A stretch of DNA of 6,083 nt, taken from positions 1 through 6,083 of the forward strand of contig VBQB01000290.1 of assembly GCA_005887855.1 (NCBI GenBank), given 5' to 3'. A program made the position numbers and the translations under genes. Source of the DNA: Verrucomicrobiota bacterium. GTDB taxonomy: Bacteria; Verrucomicrobiota; Verrucomicrobiae; Chthoniobacterales; UBA10450. This document shows positions 1 to 5,970 of this stretch, in pieces. How positions within the stretch are numbered: the first letter of the stretch is position 1; each line of letters starts with the position of its first letter. The notes under the pieces are model-generated. The model saw only the letters and a program-made list of their open reading frames with translations, was not told the DNA's origin and searched no databases.

Positions 1-675
1 ACCGGGCAAGCCGAATGCGATGTCCGGACTGTGAAGGCGCGGACTTTCGAGAAAACTCACGATCGACGGCGAAAGTTTGGCGAAAAGGCCATCCGGCGCG
101 GCTTTGTAAGGTTCCAGCAACCAGGGAATCAAAAGCGTCGAGAGCGCCGAGCCGGCGTTGATCGAAAAATAAAACCAGTTAAAGACGCGAGTCAGCAGAT
201 GCTTGTTCGTCTCGCCGAACTGATCGCCGACATTGGTTGAAACACATGGCTTAATGCCGCCCGCGCCCATTGCGATCATGAGCAGACCGATGGCGAGCAA
301 GTAGCGCGGCTCAATCGCGTGCGCCACCGGCGAGCCCATCAAAGCCAGAGTGAAGTGACCGCCGCAGTAAACGATCGACAACCACAAGACGACTCGGAAT
401 TTTCCGAAAACGGCGTCGGCGAGGATCGCGCCGAAGATTGGCAGAAAATAAAGGGCCGAAACGAAAGTGTGATACCACGCTTCGGCGTTCGCGGGTTGCA
501 TCACGCTCAAGTGCCCCATTTTGTCCAATAGGTACTTGGTCATGAAGATAGTCAGAATGGAATTCATCCCGTAATAAGAAAAGCGCTCGGCGGCTTCGTT
601 CCCGATGATGTAGGGAACGCCGGGTGGCATCGTACTGATCTTCGGCGGCGACGTTAAGTAATTGTGTTTAGCCAT
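1..675 (-). CDS. POT/PTR-family proton-dependent oligopeptide transporter, N-terminal part (truncated by window edge)
   Basis: This is an inner-membrane symporter that would import di- or tripeptides driven by protons. I translated 225 codons from the ATG at 675-673 in an open frame reaching base 1; the C-terminal half lies outside the window. Visible family motifs, in order, are the helix-1 proton-coupling motif ExxERF (E27, E30, R31) followed by YYG; the PTR2 signature around GAILADAVFGKFR (82-94); GGIKPCVSTNVGDQF (139-153), with the conserved lysine K142; and FNWFYFSINAGS (166-177). Hydrophobic segments fit helices near 38-50, 70-88, 94-113 and 125-141. Family members usually have 12-14 helices and about 450-600 residues. 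The start is well supported: AAAGGAG (687-681) lies 5 nt upstream. It sits 14 nt after the small lipoprotein gene and is probably co-transcribed with it. The family is very secure; the exact substrate is inferred. Confidence 0.93.
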   Translation of the reverse strand, partial: MAKHNYLTSPPKISTMPPGVPYIIGNEAAERFSYYGMNSILTIFMTKYLLDKMGHLSVMQPANAEAWYHTFVSALYFLPIFGAILADAVFGKFRVVLWLSIVYCGGHFTLALMGSPVAHAIEPRYLLAIGLLMIAMGAGGIKPCVSTNVGDQFGETNKHLLTRVFNWFYFSINAGSALSTLLIPWLLEPYKAAPDGLFAKLSPSIVSFLESPRLHSPDIAFGLPG

Positions 676-680
676 GTGAT

Positions 681-687
681 CTCCTTT
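681..687 (-). promoter_or_regulatory. Shine-Dalgarno site of the peptide transporter
   Basis: On the minus strand the sequence reads AAAGGAG, 5 nt before the ATG at 675. It is the clearest ribosome-binding site in the window and fixes the transporter start. It lies in the 14-nt gap after the lipoprotein stop codon (692-690), as expected for the second gene of an operon. Confidence 0.8.
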
Positions 688-689
688 GC

Positions 690-905
690 CTAACGAGGTT
701 CGTGCGGAAAAAATTCGGCAGGCGTTGGTGAGGATGAGGACTTTTCAGAATCCGCTTTAGTGGCGTGAGACCAGGATTTTGCCGGATCGATCTGTTCTCT
801 TTGGACTTCTGGCATTTCGCCGAGGGGATGTTTCTCGCATGATGAACAAAACGGCAGCAACCCGGCCGCGACACCAACGACGACCTTGCGAAGGAAAAAA
901 GCCAT
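690..905 (-). CDS. Small predicted lipoprotein upstream of the peptide transporter
   Basis: This is a 71-residue protein of unknown function. The N-terminus has a signal-peptide shape: basic residues R6 and K7, then a hydrophobic run (VVVGVAAGLLPF, 8-19), then cysteines at 20 and 23. C23, preceded by Ser-Ser, is the likelier lipidation site, although the -3 residue is Cys where the usual lipobox has Leu, so the match is imperfect. The mature part (EKHPLGEMPEVQREQ, then a Ser/Pro-rich tail) is short, polar and has no domain I recognise. I chose the ATG at 905 because it opens directly with the signal peptide; an in-frame GTG at 920 would add five residues. No good Shine-Dalgarno site precedes either. 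The stop is 14 nt before the transporter start, suggesting co-expression. It could help the transporter or be an unrelated envelope protein; the sequence does not say which. Confidence 0.66.
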   Translation of the reverse strand: MAFFLRKVVVGVAAGLLPFCSSCEKHPLGEMPEVQREQIDPAKSWSHATKADSEKSSSSPTPAEFFPHEPR

Positions 906-1003
906 AATGCGCTGGCACACTAATTGTCGATCCTTGGCTCATGCAAGATTAAAGCGCGGCGGAGGTTTCGGCGGGTAATGGCGACAATTGCCTCTACAAA
1001 TGA
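906..1003. promoter_or_regulatory. Divergent intergenic region with candidate promoters and an 8-bp inverted repeat
   Basis: This stretch of about 100 nt must drive both the leftward lipoprotein-transporter pair and the rightward ftsK cluster, since the genes diverge here. On the minus strand, TTTAAT (953-948) is close to a sigma-70 -10 box and would start RNA about 35 nt before the ATG at 905, but no clear -35 lies at proper spacing. On the plus strand, TTGTCG (924-929) with a 17-nt gap to GATTAA (947-952) is a weak candidate. AATTGTCG (922-929) and its complement CGACAATT (982-989) form an inverted pair 52 nt apart. The need for promoters is inferred from gene layout; the exact boxes are uncertain. 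Confidence 0.35.
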
Positions 1004-3127
1004 TTGAAAGACGCGGCTGCGGCATTACTATCTGGCGCGGTGGCTCGCACAGAAAGACACAGCGCTTGGAACGAAGTCTTCGCCCTCATTTTGCTTGGGG
1101 TCGGAACGCTTCTCTTTCTTGCACTGATTTCCTATACGCCGAAGGATGTCCCATCCTGGGTTTGGTTTAGTAATATCTCGCCAGCAAATCATCCTGCCCA
1201 AAATTTCATCGGCCCATTCGGTGCGATCGTCGCGGGGATTTGCTATCAGCTGATAGGCGCTGCCGCATATCTTTTGGCGGCGATTCTGCTCGGATTTGGC
1301 GCAGCGAAATTGTTTCACCCGAATCTGCGCGTAACGCGGCGGATAGCATGGATTGTTCTTTTTATCGTCTCGGGCGCCTGTCTATTGCATCTGCAACCGT
1401 ACCATTTGCGCGGCTGGCATGCTGCTTTCAACATCCAAGGGCCCGGGGGTTGGATCGGTTATGGCTTTGCCGATGAGCACCACGGTCTGTTGTGCGTTGC
1501 TCTGGGTAAAGTCGGCTCGCTTATTCTCTTAAGCGGAGTTTACCTGACGACGCTGATCCTGATGACTGGACTGCGGCCGGTGCATCTTATTCGCCAAACG
1601 ATCGTTACCATGCGGCGCGCAAATGTGAACCTGCAAGATTGGCGATTGCGCCGGCGAGTCCGAAAATCCGACCTTAAAGGAAAATTGGAAATCAGTGAGA
1701 AACAGCTCGAGAAGCAGAGGAACTTGCTCGAAAAGAAATTGAAAAGGAAAGGCGTGTCCCTGCCTGAGCCGGCCGCGGATGACCTCGCAAATCGACCGAA
1801 GCCAAAAGTGGTCGATACAACCGCCCTGCCAGGCGAACACGCACCGAGCCCTAGAAAACCATCTCTGGCCGAGTTGCGCGCGACTGGTGTGAAAGCGAAA
1901 CCTGCTCCCAGCCTGAGTAGTCCAGCATGGAAGTCCGAAAATTATGTGCTGCCTGGAGTGGATTTGCTCGATGAGCATGATCTGGAAGGGCGCGCGGCCG
2001 CGGATCCCTCGGAACTGGAGCGGGTCCAGCAGATTTTGATTGATACACTGGCCCAGTTCGGCATCGCAGTGGCGCCTGGCGACATCACCAAGGGTCCCAC
2101 CATTACACGCTATGAAGTGTATCCGGCTAAGGGGGTCCGCGTGGACAAGATCGTGAGCCTGGAGCGCGATCTTGCGCGTGCGACACGCGCCGAGCGTATC
2201 AATATTCTCGCGCCCATTCCGGGCAAGGACACCGTGGGTATTGAGCTCGCAAACAGCCGGAAAGTGAAGGTGACATTACGTGAACTCTTGCAATCGCCCG
2301 ACTGGGACGAGGCGAAGGGACACGCGAAAATTCCGCTGGCGCTCGGTAAAGACGTCTATGGCAAAGCCATCATCACCGATCTGGCGCAAATGCCCCATCT
2401 GCTCGTAGCTGGCACCACGGGCAGCGGGAAAAGTGTCTGCATCAACGCGCTCATCGCCAGCATGCTCTTTCGATTTACGCCAGAAGAGCTGCGTTTCATC
2501 ATGATCGATCCGAAGGTAGTTGAGATGCAGTTTTATGATTCTCTGCCGCATCTCGCCTTCCAGATCGTGACCGATCCAAAGAAAGTGCTGCTGGCCTTGC
2601 GGTGGTTGATTGATGAGATGGAACGCCGCTATAAAATTTTCGCCCGCGTTGGCGTGCGCAACATCATCAGTTTCAACGCCCGGCCCCCTAAAAAGGAGGA
2701 CGTCGATCTTGATGAGGATGCTGTAGCCGCGGTCGTCGACCCCGGTCTGGCGTCAGCAGCGCCAGCTACAAAAGAGAGCGTCCAAATTCCCGACAAAATT
2801 CCTTATATCGTGGTCATTATTGACGAACTAGCCGACCTGATGCAGACCGCACCGGCCGATGTGGAGAGCGCGATCGCGCGCATCACCCAAATGGCCCGCG
2901 CGGCTGGTATTCATCTGATCGTGGCGACGCAGACGCCGCGCGCGGATGTCATCACCGGAGTCATCAAAGCGAACATTCCGAGTCGGATTGCATTTCAAGT
3001 CGCCTCCAAGATCGACAGCCGGGTGATTCTAGACGAAAACGGCGCCGACCGTTTGCTCGGGCAGGGGCGACATGGTTTATTTCCCACCGAGCATTTCACG
3101 TCTCATTCGGGCAAGGCGTACTTGTGA
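1004..3127 (+). CDS. ftsK: DNA translocase FtsK, membrane and motor domains (frame disrupted at the C-terminus)
   Basis: FtsK is a septum-anchored hexameric ATPase that pumps double-stranded DNA at division and activates XerCD dimer resolution. The 707-residue ORF shows four membrane segments (about 25-44, 69-98, 113-130, 163-190), a charged coiled-coil-like stretch (222-250), a Pro/Ala/Lys-rich linker (255-310), then the alpha/beta motor. Motor motifs are Walker A GTTGSGKS (470-477), DPKVVEM (502-508), Walker B IVVIIDE (602-608), ATQTPRADVITG (641-652) and KANIPSRIAFQVASKIDSR (655-673). The family usually reads ATQRPSVD, so two positions differ. After GQG (686-688) the frame leaves the family pattern, giving an unrelated tail of about 19 residues and a TGA; the true continuation lies in other frames (3069-3450). 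The start is a TTG because TGA lies directly upstream; GTG at 1040 is an alternative, and neither has a strong Shine-Dalgarno site. It is first in a likely ftsK-rodZ-rimO unit. Confidence 0.92.
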   Translation: MKDAAAALLSGAVARTERHSAWNEVFALILLGVGTLLFLALISYTPKDVPSWVWFSNISPANHPAQNFIGPFGAIVAGICYQLIGAAAYLLAAILLGFGAAKLFHPNLRVTRRIAWIVLFIVSGACLLHLQPYHLRGWHAAFNIQGPGGWIGYGFADEHHGLLCVALGKVGSLILLSGVYLTTLILMTGLRPVHLIRQTIVTMRRANVNLQDWRLRRRVRKSDLKGKLEISEKQLEKQRNLLEKKLKRKGVSLPEPAADDLANRPKPKVVDTTALPGEHAPSPRKPSLAELRATGVKAKPAPSLSSPAWKSENYVLPGVDLLDEHDLEGRAAADPSELERVQQILIDTLAQFGIAVAPGDITKGPTITRYEVYPAKGVRVDKIVSLERDLARATRAERINILAPIPGKDTVGIELANSRKVKVTLRELLQSPDWDEAKGHAKIPLALGKDVYGKAIITDLAQMPHLLVAGTTGSGKSVCINALIASMLFRFTPEELRFIMIDPKVVEMQFYDSLPHLAFQIVTDPKKVLLALRWLIDEMERRYKIFARVGVRNIISFNARPPKKEDVDLDEDAVAAVVDPGLASAAPATKESVQIPDKIPYIVVIIDELADLMQTAPADVESAIARITQMARAAGIHLIVATQTPRADVITGVIKANIPSRIAFQVASKIDSRVILDENGADRLLGQGRHGLFPTEHFTSHSGKAYL
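3064..3112 (+). other. Double frameshift site inside ftsK
   Basis: FtsK proteins continue from LLGQG into DM(L/V)xFPP. Here that continuation is encoded one frame on: GAC at 3069 starts DMVYFPPSISRLIR, ending at 3110. The frame then shifts again, so that CAA at 3112 starts QGVLVTDDEI, which joins the gamma-domain ORF. The first change fits one extra base in GGGG (3064-3067) or c3068. The second fits either one extra base (g3111) or two missing bases; the usual R-x-QG pattern favours two missing. Both sites sit in G runs, which suits indel errors in reads. The total from 1004 to 3450 is 2447 nt, one short of a multiple of three. Confidence 0.85.
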
Positions 3128-3450
3128 CCGACGATGAAATTCGCCGCCTGGTTGAATTTGTTTCCGCGCAAAGCCCACCGGCTTTCGACACGGCAATGCA
3201 TGAGAAACTTCAATCGGCAGCGACGCCAGAGAATGACGTAACGGAGGAGGACGAAGAGCTGGTGGAGAAATGTCTGGAAATCATTCGGCAGGAAAAACGC
3301 GCCTCCACTTCACTGCTTCAGCGCCGGTTGCGGCTCGGTTACACGCGCGCCGCGCGCATCGTTGATATTCTCGAACAGCGCGGTATTTTGGGTCCCGGCG
3401 AAGGCGCCAAGCCACGCGAGATTCTGGTCGATCTCGATGCCGCCGTTTAA
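3124..3450 (+). CDS. ftsK: FtsK C-terminal gamma domain (fragment separated by frameshift)
   Basis: This is the C-terminal end of FtsK: the last strand region of the motor (VTDDEIRRLVEFV, 1-13 of this frame), an acidic linker, and the winged-helix gamma domain (about 44-108). In other species that domain reads polar KOPS sequences and contacts XerD. Diagnostic segments are RASTSLLQRRLRLGYTRAAR (59-78) and the closing GAKPREIL (94-101). The listed GTG start (3124) overlaps the TGA of the motor ORF by 4 nt (GTGA), which could be read as translational coupling. However, the in-frame codons upstream, GTA-CTT and CAA-GGC, encode expected FtsK residues, so the start is most likely an artefact of the frame break. 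In the recognition helix, Thr74 and Asp81 replace residues that are Asn and Glu in E. coli. rodZ starts 14 nt downstream. Confidence 0.88.
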   Translation: MTDDEIRRLVEFVSAQSPPAFDTAMHEKLQSAATPENDVTEEDEELVEKCLEIIRQEKRASTSLLQRRLRLGYTRAARIVDILEQRGILGPGEGAKPREILVDLDAAV

Positions 3451-3464
3451 CCGGCATTGATGCG

Positions 3465-4385
3465 ATGACAATCGAAGGTCTCGGTAAAAAGTTTCAGGAG
3501 GCAAGGCGTGCGCGGAATCTGACGCTCGACGAAGCAGCGCGACTGACCAAGATTCGCCCGGCACGGCTGGCCGAGATCGAGGCGGATGATTTTTCGCAGT
3601 TTCCCAGCCTTGCCTATGCAAAAGGTTTCCTGCTCATCTACGGCAAATTTTTGGATGTTGATGTAACCCCATATCTCGAAGCATTTGAAGAGTCGGAACA
3701 TATCACGGTCGATGGGTACTCATACCTCCAGGAAAATCCCGCGCCAAAAGCAGCCAGCACGCCTATTGTCCGCCCTTCCAGCCGCGATCGTATCTCACCG
3801 ATGCCGCTCATTATTGGAGTGTTGGTGCTAGTCGTCGGCTTTTCGGTGATGAAATTGATTCTCAATTTGCAGCGAATTGCGCCGCGGCGCGCGGAGCCCA
3901 CGGCGGAAGTCTCACCGAGCGCCTCTTCGATTCCAAGCTCCGTGGCTCCGTCGCCAACGAGCACCGTGGAGCTCGCAGCAAGCAGCGTTGTACCATCGGC
4001 CCCGCCGTCAGCCACGGTTACGCCAATAGCGAGAGCAGTTGCGGTAGCTTCCACGCCGAAGCCGAGTGAGCCGGAAGTGCGACGCGCTCAACCGGTACGG
4101 CCGGAGGATCTCGCGAAAGCGCGCTCTGACGTGAGTGCGTCGCCAGCGACATCAACCGGACAGAACTTTGTTGCTATTCGGCCACTCAAGAGAACCTACA
4201 TCAAAGTCATCGTGGATAACGAAAGCGCGAATCCCGCTCTCGAGCGTTGGATTTCGCCGGCGGATGGAACGGTGGAATTTCGCGGCAAACACGTCGCCGT
4301 GCGGGTTCTCGATCGCGACGCCGTTCAGATCAAGAAAAATGGCAAGACGCTCGAAGAGGGCGACGACGACGTAACTGTCGAGTAA
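3465..4385 (+). CDS. rodZ: RodZ-like cytoskeleton-associated membrane protein
   Basis: RodZ is a bitopic inner-membrane protein that binds MreB in the cytoplasm and links it to the elongation complex, setting rod shape. The 306 residues show the full architecture. A cytoplasmic HTH_25 domain (about 4-70) begins LGKKFQEARRARNLTLDEAA and contains the family segment FPSLAYAKGFLLIYGKFLDVD (46-66). Next come a short linker, one transmembrane segment (113-133) with a basic patch just before it (R103, R107, R109), a periplasmic Ser/Pro/Ala-rich linker (about 140-230), and a C-terminal beta domain of DUF4115 type (about 234-306) with VEFRGKHVAVRVLD and IKKNGKTL. Length is near the family norm. The ATG at 3465 opens directly on the HTH domain, 14 nt after the ftsK stop, with no clear Shine-Dalgarno site; translation probably depends on coupling. 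The assignment rests on domain order and is firm, although the HTH is not expected to act as a DNA-binding regulator. Confidence 0.88.
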   Translation: MTIEGLGKKFQEARRARNLTLDEAARLTKIRPARLAEIEADDFSQFPSLAYAKGFLLIYGKFLDVDVTPYLEAFEESEHITVDGYSYLQENPAPKAASTPIVRPSSRDRISPMPLIIGVLVLVVGFSVMKLILNLQRIAPRRAEPTAEVSPSASSIPSSVAPSPTSTVELAASSVVPSAPPSATVTPIARAVAVASTPKPSEPEVRRAQPVRPEDLAKARSDVSASPATSTGQNFVAIRPLKRTYIKVIVDNESANPALERWISPADGTVEFRGKHVAVRVLDRDAVQIKKNGKTLEEGDDDVTVE

Positions 4386-4388
4386 AGC

Positions 4389-5864
4389 GTGGTGACCACG
4401 GAAGAAGAGGCGGCTCCAGCGGCAGCTCAGACCCTACAGGAGTCTGACGTCTTGCCATCTCAGGCGACAGGTTTGCCGCGACACCCGACAAAAGTTGGCA
4501 TGATCAGCCTCGGCTGTGCCAAGAACCTTGTCGATGCGGAGGTCATGCTCGGCAGTGTCCAGCGATGCGGAATGGAAATTACGTCGCGCGCACAGGATGC
4601 CGATGTTCTGGTGATCAACACCTGCGCGTTCATCGATTCAGCGAAGGAAGAATCGATCGAAGCGATCTTGGAAGCGCATCACCAACGTGTTTTAAACAAG
4701 CGAGCAAATCAAAAGTTGATCGTGAGCGGCTGCATGTCGCAAAGATTCCCGAGTGAGCTTCGCGAGTCCCTTCCGGAGGTGGACGCGTTCATCGGGCTTG
4801 ATCAGGTAAGTGAGCTTGGCGCGATCGTTGAGAAGATTGCAGCGCGACCGTCTCGGTTGCGAGATCGGAACGACACAAGCGGGGCGCATGCGCTACTTTT
4901 GACTCGCACGCGCCCCACGTACATTCCCGATTACGACACACCGCGCTTCCGACTTACGCCACGGCACTCGACTTATGTAAAAATTGCGGAAGGGTGCAAT
5001 CACCCGTGCAGTTTCTGTGTGATCCCGCAAATGCGCGGAAGACACCGCAGCCGACCCCCTGAATCTGTTCTCACGGAGATTCGGGAGCTCGTCAGCGAGG
5101 GCGCGCTCGAGATCAATTTGATCAGTCAGGATACAACGTATTACGGAATGGACTTGTGGCCGGAGAGAGCGGGACCCCGTCAGCCGGTTGATTCGACGCG
5201 AGGACCAACTCTTGCCGCGTTGCTTCGCGAAATTCAAAAGATCGAAGGCGAATTCTGGGTGCGACTGCTTTATACACACCCGGCTCATTGGAGCGACGAA
5301 TTGATCGAGACGATTGCAGAATGCGACAAGGTCGCGCGCTACATCGATATACCCTTACAGCACATCGATGAGTCGATGCTCGGGCGCATGCGACGGCAAA
5401 CCTCGCGCGCGCATATCGAGAGGTTGATCGACAAATTGCGCATCGGAATTCCTGGTGTCGCCTTGCGCACGACCTTCATCATCGGATTTCCCGGTGAAAC
5501 GGAGGTGGAGTTTGAGACGCTGCTCAATTTTATTGAGCGCACTCGATTTGAACGACTCGGCATTTTCAAATACTCGCAGGAAGAAGGGTCGCGCGCGGCG
5601 AAAATGCCGGACCAAGTCTCGGCGAGGAACAAAAATGCTCGCTATCGAATTGCGATGTCGATCCAGCAACAGATCGCACACGAAGTTACGCGCGCGAAAG
5701 TCGGAACTGATTTAAAGTTGCTGGTTGATGAGGCGCATATCGCCCGCAGCGAAGCAGACGCCCCGGATGTCGATGCGCGCATCATTTTATCAAAGGCGGC
5801 CCCGGTGGGCGAATTCATTTGGCGCAGGATCACCGGAAGTCGCGGATACGATCTCTTGGCTTAA
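4389..5864 (+). CDS. rimO: Ribosomal protein uS12 methylthiotransferase RimO
   Basis: RimO is a radical-SAM enzyme with two [4Fe-4S] clusters that adds a methylthio group to an aspartate of ribosomal protein uS12. The 491 residues contain the N-terminal UPF0004 domain (about 35-150) with cluster cysteines C43 (SLGCAKNLVDAEVMLG), C79 (NTCAFID) and C115 (SGCMSQRF). The radical-SAM core has the CxxxCxxC triad C203, C207, C210, followed by VIPQMRGRHRSRP (211-223), then ISQDTTYYG (245-253), IDIPLQH (319-325) and TTFIIGFPGE (361-370). A C-terminal TRAM-like domain covers about 435-491. SLGCAKNLVDAE and the D-T-T-Y-G segment favour RimO over its tRNA-modifying relative MiaB. The core normally begins near TKVGMISLGC, so about 33 residues here are extra. 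GTG 4389 is 3 nt after the rodZ stop and an adjacent GTG lies at 4392. An in-frame TTG at 4452 has AGGAG 9 nt upstream and may be the true start. Confidence 0.93.
   Translation: MVTTEEEAAPAAAQTLQESDVLPSQATGLPRHPTKVGMISLGCAKNLVDAEVMLGSVQRCGMEITSRAQDADVLVINTCAFIDSAKEESIEAILEAHHQRVLNKRANQKLIVSGCMSQRFPSELRESLPEVDAFIGLDQVSELGAIVEKIAARPSRLRDRNDTSGAHALLLTRTRPTYIPDYDTPRFRLTPRHSTYVKIAEGCNHPCSFCVIPQMRGRHRSRPPESVLTEIRELVSEGALEINLISQDTTYYGMDLWPERAGPRQPVDSTRGPTLAALLREIQKIEGEFWVRLLYTHPAHWSDELIETIAECDKVARYIDIPLQHIDESMLGRMRRQTSRAHIERLIDKLRIGIPGVALRTTFIIGFPGETEVEFETLLNFIERTRFERLGIFKYSQEEGSRAAKMPDQVSARNKNARYRIAMSIQQQIAHEVTRAKVGTDLKLLVDEAHIARSEADAPDVDARIILSKAAPVGEFIWRRITGSRGYDLLA
4438..4454 (+). promoter_or_regulatory. 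Candidate ribosome-binding site and alternative TTG start for rimO
   Basis: AGGAG (4438-4442) precedes an in-frame TTG (4452-4454) by 9 nt. Using it would remove the first 21 residues, a low-complexity Glu/Ala stretch not expected in RimO, and leave a protein starting about 15 residues before the conserved ISLGC. The upstream GTG codons at 4389 and 4392 lack a comparable site but sit just after the rodZ stop, where coupling could serve. The choice is undecided from sequence alone. Confidence 0.35.
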
Positions 5865-5868
5865 GGTC

Positions 5869-5897
5869 CTGCTCGGTTTGCGGGAGCCAGATTTTTT
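5869..5897 (+). terminator. Intrinsic terminator after rimO
   Basis: CTGCTC (5869-5874) can pair with GAGCCAG (5884-5890), leaving one bulged C at 5887 and a 9-nt loop. Six T residues follow at 5892-5897. It begins 4 nt after the rimO stop codon, which places the end of the ftsK-rodZ-rimO unit here. The stem is short, so termination may be partial. Confidence 0.6.
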
Positions 5898-5970
5898 CGC
5901 CCAATGAACTTAGCGAGTGACAAGCCGGCCATTTTCGAGCAATGTTTTTGGGAGTGATTCGCCACGTCTA

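Noticed and set aside
31..531. Plus-strand frames at the left edge (31-240 and 319-531).
   Set aside because: They lie opposite the POT transporter, whose minus-strand frame is fully open across the region and carries several family motifs.
757..942. Alternative minus-strand frames (668-877, 757-942) overlapping the small lipoprotein.
   Set aside because: Only the frame at 690-905 gives a signal-peptide shape and ends just before the transporter Shine-Dalgarno site.
1529..1978. A 149-codon minus-strand frame opposite ftsK.
   Set aside because: It lies wholly opposite the membrane and linker part of ftsK, has no recognisable motif, and its composition looks like an antisense shadow of GC-rich coding DNA.
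3059..3066. An exact match to the E. coli KOPS consensus GGGNAGGG inside ftsK, right at the first frame change.
   Set aside because: These bases encode the invariant Gly-Gln-Gly of the FtsK motor, so the match follows from the protein sequence. One copy says nothing about polarity, and the gamma domain here differs at the reading residues.
3124..3127. The GTGA overlap read as natural translational coupling of two separate genes.
   Set aside because: Codons upstream of the GTG in its frame, and the intermediate frame at 3069-3110, encode expected FtsK residues, so the overlap is explained by a broken single gene.
3638..4054. A 138-codon minus-strand frame opposite rodZ, rich in Ala, Gly and Thr.
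   Set aside because: It mirrors the Ser/Pro/Ala-rich linker of RodZ; the low-complexity composition explains the lack of stops.
4893..5288. A 131-codon minus-strand frame opposite rimO.
   Set aside because: It overlaps the radical-SAM core of a securely identified gene and has no motif of its own.
5917..5945. A possible promoter for the last gene, GTGACA then CAATGT with a 17-nt gap.
   Set aside because: The -35 matches well but the -10 agrees at only two of six positions, so I do not call it.
5904..5957. A 17-residue frame from the ATG at 5904, between the terminator and the last gene.
   Set aside because: It starts just after the terminator T run with no ribosome-binding site; a frame this short is expected by chance.
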